Assembly (NCBI GenBank): GCA_016550405.1
Contig: JABXGX010000308.1
Location: forward strand, 1 to 11,302
Length of the DNA stretch: 11,302 nt
Direction of reading: 5' to 3'
Source: an archaeon
GTDB lineage: Archaea > Asgardarchaeota > Hermodarchaeia > Hermodarchaeales > Hermodarchaeaceae
Shown: in pieces, positions 8,101-11,302 of the stretch
Layout of the letters: each line of letters begins with the position of its first letter
Numbering within the stretch: the stretch's first letter is position 1
Notes under the pieces: generated by a model
The model's database searches: none
What the model saw: the letters and a program-made list of their open reading frames with translations, nothing else
What the model was told of the DNA's origin: nothing
Position numbers and translations under genes: made by a program

Positions 8101-9633
8101 TTAGAGTCCTCCTAGATTGAGTACCCAGTGTCCAATTGGCGTTAGAACTAGGTCAGGCCAAATTCCTATGACAACTACAAGGAGTGTCATGAGGATGAAT
8201 GGAATTGATTGCCAGTGAGATGGATCCTTCTTGTTGGTAAGTTTTGATTCAGGTGGTGACACAAAGAGCTTGTAAATAGGCCCAAGCACGTAAGTGAAAG
8301 TGACCAAAATTGCACCGGCTCCTATTAATGCCACAATCAATGCATTCGAAACCGTGAAGATTCCCAGGAAGATGAGGATTTCACTGATAAACCCGCTTAA
8401 TGGAGGTATTCCGGCCATAGCAAAAGCTGCTAGTAAGAAGGAAATACCAGTTATCGGCATCTTAGTGCCTATACCACGAAGGGAATCAATATTCGTTGTT
8501 CGAACAATCATGAGATAAGCTCCAGCAGTAAGAAATAAGGCGGATTTGATAATCGCCGAATTGATAATATGGAAGGCTGCGCCTGCAAGTCCAAGGACCG
8601 AAACTGATGCAACGCCAAGAAGGATGTATCCACCTTGACTCACGCTTGAATAGGCCCATCGCCGCTTGAATTCACTCTGACCAATGGCAAGATATCCACC
8701 ATAGATTATAGAGGATATAGCGAGTAGACCCAGTGGAACTGACCATGCGACAATAATCGATGGAAACCAACTTGCTGTAATCCGTATCAATCCGTAGGCT
8801 CCGATATTGGCAAGAAGTCCCCCAATTAGAGCAGTGACAGGTGATGAAGCCTGAACATAAGTATCTGGGAGCCAACTATGGAACGGAAAAATGCCAAGTT
8901 TGACGATGAATCCGAATATCATTGCAGCCGCAGCAAATTGCAAAATATGCATAAATTCGATTGGCACCGTTGCCAATGCGGCTGGAATGTCAACCATTCT
9001 AGTGGTTCCCGTTAACGTGAAGACAAGGATCAGACCCATTAGCATAACAAGGGAACCTACATGTGTCCAAAGGAAGAATTTCATACCAGTCTTTTGGGCC
9101 TCTACTTTGGAAACTCCTGTTTCTCGCCAATAGATGACAAAAACATATGCTGGTATGATTGTGATTTCCCAGAACAAATAGAATAAGAAAAGATCTGCCG
9201 CGACAAACACGCCAAGCATTCCAACATACATCAGGAGAATCGTCGCAAAGTAAGTACCATTATTTTTCACATTTTCAAAGTAATAGCGACTAAAGGAAAT
9301 TATTAGGGCAGTAATAATTGCTGTGATAATTATTATAGGGAAATTAAGCCCATCGAGCATGAAGCTCAGGGTAATATTAAGGGTTGGAATCCAGAGAAAC
9401 GTTTCTAAGACATAGGGCGGTGAAGACGTCGAAAAGGGGAATAGCTCTAATCCACGTAACAATACCAGACCCATAGAGAGAACTATTGCAATTATACTTA
9501 CCCATTGTGCTGTACGTTCCCGGTGTCGTGCAAAGAGATAGATTGCGCCTGCAAAGAGGAGTGGAAGGAACATGCCCAAAGTTAGCGGATGGGTTAGCAG
9601 GAAGATTATGATAGTATCGATGACAGTCTGCAA
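8101..9633 (-). CDS. nuoM: Additional NuoM-type antiporter-like subunit with altered channel residues (first NuoM-type protein)
   Basis: Predicted 510-residue antiporter-family membrane protein. It has E156 in TM5 (YLFWEITIIPAY), K245 in TM7 (FIVKLGIFPFHSWLPD) and E418 in TM12 (GFISEILIF), the last being NuoM-like. At the TM8 lysine position, 31 residues after the TM7 lysine in all four sister subunits here, this protein has Asn276 (GLLANIGAYG). In TM11 it reads HIINSAIIKS, lacking the second histidine of its neighbour's HILTHGLSK. The start is TTG 9633, set by GGAGGG at 9643-9648 in the last codons of nuoK and giving a 5-base gap; no ATG fits. Its final codons (Gly-Gly-Leu-stop) contain the GGAGGA that serves the next gene. 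Function inferred from family and operon: an extra membrane-arm subunit, possibly with a modified or regulatory proton path. Confidence 0.9.
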   Translation of the reverse strand: MQTVIDTIIIFLLTHPLTLGMFLPLLFAGAIYLFARHRERTAQWVSIIAIVLSMGLVLLRGLELFPFSTSSPPYVLETFLWIPTLNITLSFMLDGLNFPIIIITAIITALIISFSRYYFENVKNNGTYFATILLMYVGMLGVFVAADLFLFYLFWEITIIPAYVFVIYWRETGVSKVEAQKTGMKFFLWTHVGSLVMLMGLILVFTLTGTTRMVDIPAALATVPIEFMHILQFAAAAMIFGFIVKLGIFPFHSWLPDTYVQASSPVTALIGGLLANIGAYGLIRITASWFPSIIVAWSVPLGLLAISSIIYGGYLAIGQSEFKRRWAYSSVSQGGYILLGVASVSVLGLAGAAFHIINSAIIKSALFLTAGAYLMIVRTTNIDSLRGIGTKMPITGISFLLAAFAMAGIPPLSGFISEILIFLGIFTVSNALIVALIGAGAILVTFTYVLGPIYKLFVSPPESKLTNKKDPSHWQSIPFILMTLLVVVIGIWPDLVLTPIGHWVLNLGGL

Positions 9634-9638
9634 AGTGG

Positions 9639-9959
9639 TTAACCCTCCAGATCACGAAGCTCACGAATGTCAACTGAACCTCGCACTCGTGAGACGAGGA
9701 GAATAATTGCCAGCGCAATGGCAGCCTCCGCGGCTTCAAGGGCTATAGCAAATAGCACAATGGCATGGCCCATGACAGCCAGCGCAGCAACTCCCCATAG
9801 TACATACCGGGCAAAAGCGACGAAACTCAAATTCGCTGCATTCATGAGGATTTCAATACTAAAGAATAATCGCATGACATTCCGCTTACTAGTCAATCCA
9901 TAGAGCCCAATCGCCGCAAGGAAGCCTACAATTACCAGATACACGACCAACGTCGCCAT
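9639..9959 (-). CDS. nuoK: Complex I membrane subunit NuoK
   Basis: Predicted 106-residue, three-helix membrane protein linking the quinone-site subunits to the antiporter-like subunits through the central chain of charged residues. The two functionally important membrane glutamates are visible: E36 in FFSIEILMNAANL, at the same number as in E. coli NuoK, and E78 in LEAAEAAIALAI, which aligns with E. coli E72. A further glutamate, E75, lies about one helical turn before E78. A short basic and acidic tail follows the last helix (RVRGSVDIRELRDLEG). The start ATG shares one base with the nuoJ stop (TAATG), with AGGAGG at 9970-9975 in the end of nuoJ. The last codons contain the ribosome-binding site for the TTG-started next gene. 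Confidence 0.95.
   Translation of the reverse strand: MATLVVYLVIVGFLAAIGLYGLTSKRNVMRLFFSIEILMNAANLSFVAFARYVLWGVAALAVMGHAIVLFAIALEAAEAAIALAIILLVSRVRGSVDIRELRDLEG
9643..9648 (-). promoter_or_regulatory. Ribosome-binding site that sets the TTG start of the first nuoM-type gene
   Basis: GGAGGG on the minus strand lies 9 bases before TTG 9633, within the Leu-Glu-Gly end of NuoK. No ATG or GTG is available at a suitable distance, so TTG is the likely initiation codon. Confidence 0.65.
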
Positions 9960-10477
9960 TAGGTTTCATCCTCCTTTTTTATCAAAGTTAGGGCTCCTAT
10001 GAGCGCTGAAGCAAGAACGATCCCGAGAATCAATAGTGCCACACCATAATCCTCCAGAAGAGCTAAGGCAAGATCTGTTATGTTCCAACCAAATGCCGGG
10101 TCTGGCAAGGCTTCAACAATTGCGGGTGAATAGAAGATGTAGAGAAGTACACTGAATAGGAGTGCGTTGATAACCAGGGGAATAATCCATTCCCGTCGCG
10201 GTCGTTTGAGCCGATATCGCCAATGTTCGTAGGGAACGACCATAATGGTAAAGAAGATCAGAACGACCACAGCGCCAATATACACAGATATTTGAAACAT
10301 CGCTGCATATGAAGCGTCCAATAAGATGAACAGCCCTGCAACACCCAAGAACATCCCAGCCAAAGAAATTGCCCCGTAAACAATCTCTCTTGACTCAAGG
10401 GCTGCTATAGCAGCCGCGATGGTTAGAACTCCAATTACGATTAGCGCTAGATCTGGCAAGAAGAATGGATCAATCAT
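9959..10477 (-). CDS. nuoJ: Complex I membrane subunit NuoJ
   Basis: Predicted 172-residue membrane protein with about five helices, the complex I subunit containing the TM3 element implicated in coupling quinone chemistry to proton movement. The family core VYIGAVVVLIFFTIM is at residues 65-79, preceded by a helix ending DASYAAMFQ. A basic loop (HWRYRLKRPRRE, about 85-96) follows, then the last two helices and a charged tail KKEDET. It is a single full-length gene, unlike the split fpoJ of some methanogens. ATG 10477 overlaps the nuoI stop by four bases (ATGA), with AGGAGG at 10485-10490 inside the glutamate-rich end of nuoI. Assignment is by motif, length and the nuoI-J-K order. Confidence 0.94.
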   Translation of the reverse strand: MIDPFFLPDLALIVIGVLTIAAAIAALESREIVYGAISLAGMFLGVAGLFILLDASYAAMFQISVYIGAVVVLIFFTIMVVPYEHWRYRLKRPRREWIIPLVINALLFSVLLYIFYSPAIVEALPDPAFGWNITDLALALLEDYGVALLILGIVLASALIGALTLIKKEDET

Positions 10478-10902
10478 TGGTCTTCCTCCTTTTCAGATTC
10501 TTCATTAGATGGGAGAAGATGGTCTTCTCCTTCGGGAATCTCTGCTAACTGATCAGGACTGAAAACCAGCGGAGCAGTTTCTCGGTTTGCTAAATGAAAA
10601 TAGCGAGAATGCACTAGTGCATCCTTTGGACAGGCATCGACACAATACCCACAGAAAATACATAAACCATAATCTATTTGTGGGTGTCTCTTCGGCTTCT
10701 CTTTCCCTGGGTAATCAATCATAGTAATCGCATAGGTTGGGCAGCTCCGAGCGCATAAGGAACAACTAATACATCGGTCGAAGTAAAAGACGTGGCGACC
10801 ACGTTCACGTTTTGTCAGTTCTAATTCTTGACTTGGGTATTTAATGGTGACTCGACGTTTGAATATCTGTTTTAGTCCAGCCCAGGACGCTTTGATCGGC
10901 AC
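10474..10902 (-). CDS. nuoI: Complex I iron-sulfur subunit NuoI (two [4Fe-4S] clusters)
   Basis: Predicted 142-residue ferredoxin-like subunit of the peripheral arm, carrying the two [4Fe-4S] clusters (N6a and N6b in bacterial nomenclature) that pass electrons toward the quinone-reducing site. The two CxxCxxCxxxCP motifs are C44/47/50/54 (CISCSLCARSCP) and C81/84/87/91 (CIFCGYCVDACP). The N-terminus (LKQIFKRRVTIKYP) matches the membrane-facing start of the family. The C-terminus has an acidic tail (EIPEGEDH to NEESEKEEDQ). The start is GTG 10902, sharing one base with the nuoH stop (TAGTG), with GGAGGT at 10911-10916. An upstream in-frame ATG at 10983 would add 27 cysteine-rich residues that merely read nuoH out of frame, so it is rejected. 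Confidence 0.94.
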   Translation of the reverse strand: MPIKASWAGLKQIFKRRVTIKYPSQELELTKRERGRHVFYFDRCISCSLCARSCPTYAITMIDYPGKEKPKRHPQIDYGLCIFCGYCVDACPKDALVHSRYFHLANRETAPLVFSPDQLAEIPEGEDHLLPSNEESEKEEDQ

Positions 10903-11302
10903 TAGGGAACACCTCCAAGAACAAACATAATTCCAACTACCAAGACCAGGTTTACAACAGCAATGAAGAAGAGGCGGTTCCAACCCAGTTTAAGGAGTTT
11001 CGAGATTTTAACACGGGGATAGATTCCTCGTGGGAGTAGAAAGAGGACAATCACAAAAGCAGTTTTGAGAAGGGTCCATATGAAGGGCGGAATAAAGGGA
11101 AGTATCGTAGTGATGAATGGTGGCATTAGCCACCCACCTAAGAAAAGGGTAGTGAAAAGTAGGGCTCCAAGGTAGAGTTTCAGATACTGTGACATCATCA
11201 TTAAGCCAAAGTTCATACCCGAGTATTCGCTCATGTATCCTGTCACAATTTCTGGTTCTGCTTCTGGTAAATCGAAGGGAATGCGTTCAAGCTCAACAAG
11301 CA
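10902..11302 (-). CDS. nuoH: Complex I membrane subunit NuoH, C-terminal part (5' end outside window)
   Basis: The frame is open to the right edge, so the gene starts beyond position 11302; 132 residues are visible. It begins LVELERIPFDLPEAEPE and continues IVTGYMSEYSGMNFG, the strongly conserved quinone-loop region of NuoH/ND1 (family pattern E-R-x-PFDLPEAE...EYSG), which helps form the quinone-binding chamber. Helices follow (YLKLYLGALLFTTLFLGGW), then a basic segment (LPRGIYPRVKISKLLKLGW) and a last helix ending FVLGGVP. NuoH anchors the peripheral arm to the membrane. The stop TAG overlaps the nuoI GTG start. An internal ATG at 11246 lies after the conserved loop and is not the true start. 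Confidence 0.96.
   Translation of the reverse strand, partial: LVELERIPFDLPEAEPEIVTGYMSEYSGMNFGLMMMSQYLKLYLGALLFTTLFLGGWLMPPFITTILPFIPPFIWTLLKTAFVIVLFLLPRGIYPRVKISKLLKLGWNRLFFIAVVNLVLVVGIMFVLGGVP
10911..10916 (-). promoter_or_regulatory. Ribosome-binding site that sets the GTG start of nuoI
   Basis: GGAGGT on the minus strand lies 8 bases upstream of GTG 10902, inside the codons for the Gly-Gly-Val end of NuoH. It supports the GTG start over the upstream ATG at 10983. Confidence 0.75.

Noticed and set aside
6473..9633. The two extra antiporter genes as part of a separate Mrp Na+/H+ antiporter operon
   Set aside because: No MrpB, C, E, F or G gene accompanies them, and they are embedded and translationally coupled between nuoK and nuoL. 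An Mrp-like ancestry is still possible.
9377..9739. 120-residue open frame on the - strand across the nuoK and first nuoM-type boundary
   Set aside because: It overlaps two well-supported genes in another phase and its composition is not protein-like.
10903..10983. Upstream ATG 10983 as the start of nuoI
   Set aside because: The added 27 residues are an out-of-frame reading of nuoH and place Cys runs outside the family pattern. GTG 10902 has a good ribosome-binding site and the usual operon overlap.

Overview
The window carries two convergent blocks of energy-conservation genes packed almost without gaps. The organism is most likely an archaeon. The evidence is a heterodisulfide-reductase-type HdrD protein next to a probable cytochrome b partner, strong GGAGG or GGTGA ribosome-binding sites at nearly every junction, GTG and TTG starts, and a complex I operon of the archaeal Nuo/Fpo layout. 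I cannot name the lineage from this stretch alone. No RNA gene, CRISPR array, insertion sequence or other mobile element is visible, and no gene-free stretch exceeds 20 bases.

Left block (+ strand, 1-1482): the last 44 codons of a gene whose tail resembles the NarI/DsrM/HdrE membrane cytochrome b family, overlapping or abutting an HdrD-like iron-sulfur protein. The HdrD-like protein has two [4Fe-4S] ferredoxin motifs and two CCG domains. Together they look like a membrane-bound HdrDE/DsrMK-type module exchanging electrons between a thiol/disulfide-type substrate and a membrane quinone or phenazine pool.

Right block (- strand, 11302 down to 1501): nine genes in the order nuoH (cut by the window edge), nuoI, nuoJ, nuoK, nuoM-type 1, nuoM-type 2, nuoL, nuoM-type 3 (canonical nuoM), nuoN. 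Every junction is an overlap or a gap of at most 6 bases, so this is one translationally coupled operon. The promoter and the nuoABCD genes expected upstream lie beyond position 11302. NuoE, F and G are not in the window, so the electron donor (F420H2, ferredoxin, NADH or other) is undetermined.

The striking point is the membrane arm. A standard complex I has three antiporter-like subunits (L, M, N), but this operon encodes five, three of them with the NuoM-type distal glutamate. The NuoL lateral-helix region is about 50 residues longer than in the bacterial proteins I can recall, roughly what spanning two extra antiporter subunits would require. Two of the five channels have lost a normally conserved charged residue: the TM8 lysine in the first NuoM-type protein and the TM5 glutamate in NuoN. 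My reading, which is inference, is an enlarged proton- or sodium-pumping complex I with specialised channels, working in the same membrane as an Hdr-type thiol/disulfide oxidoreductase.
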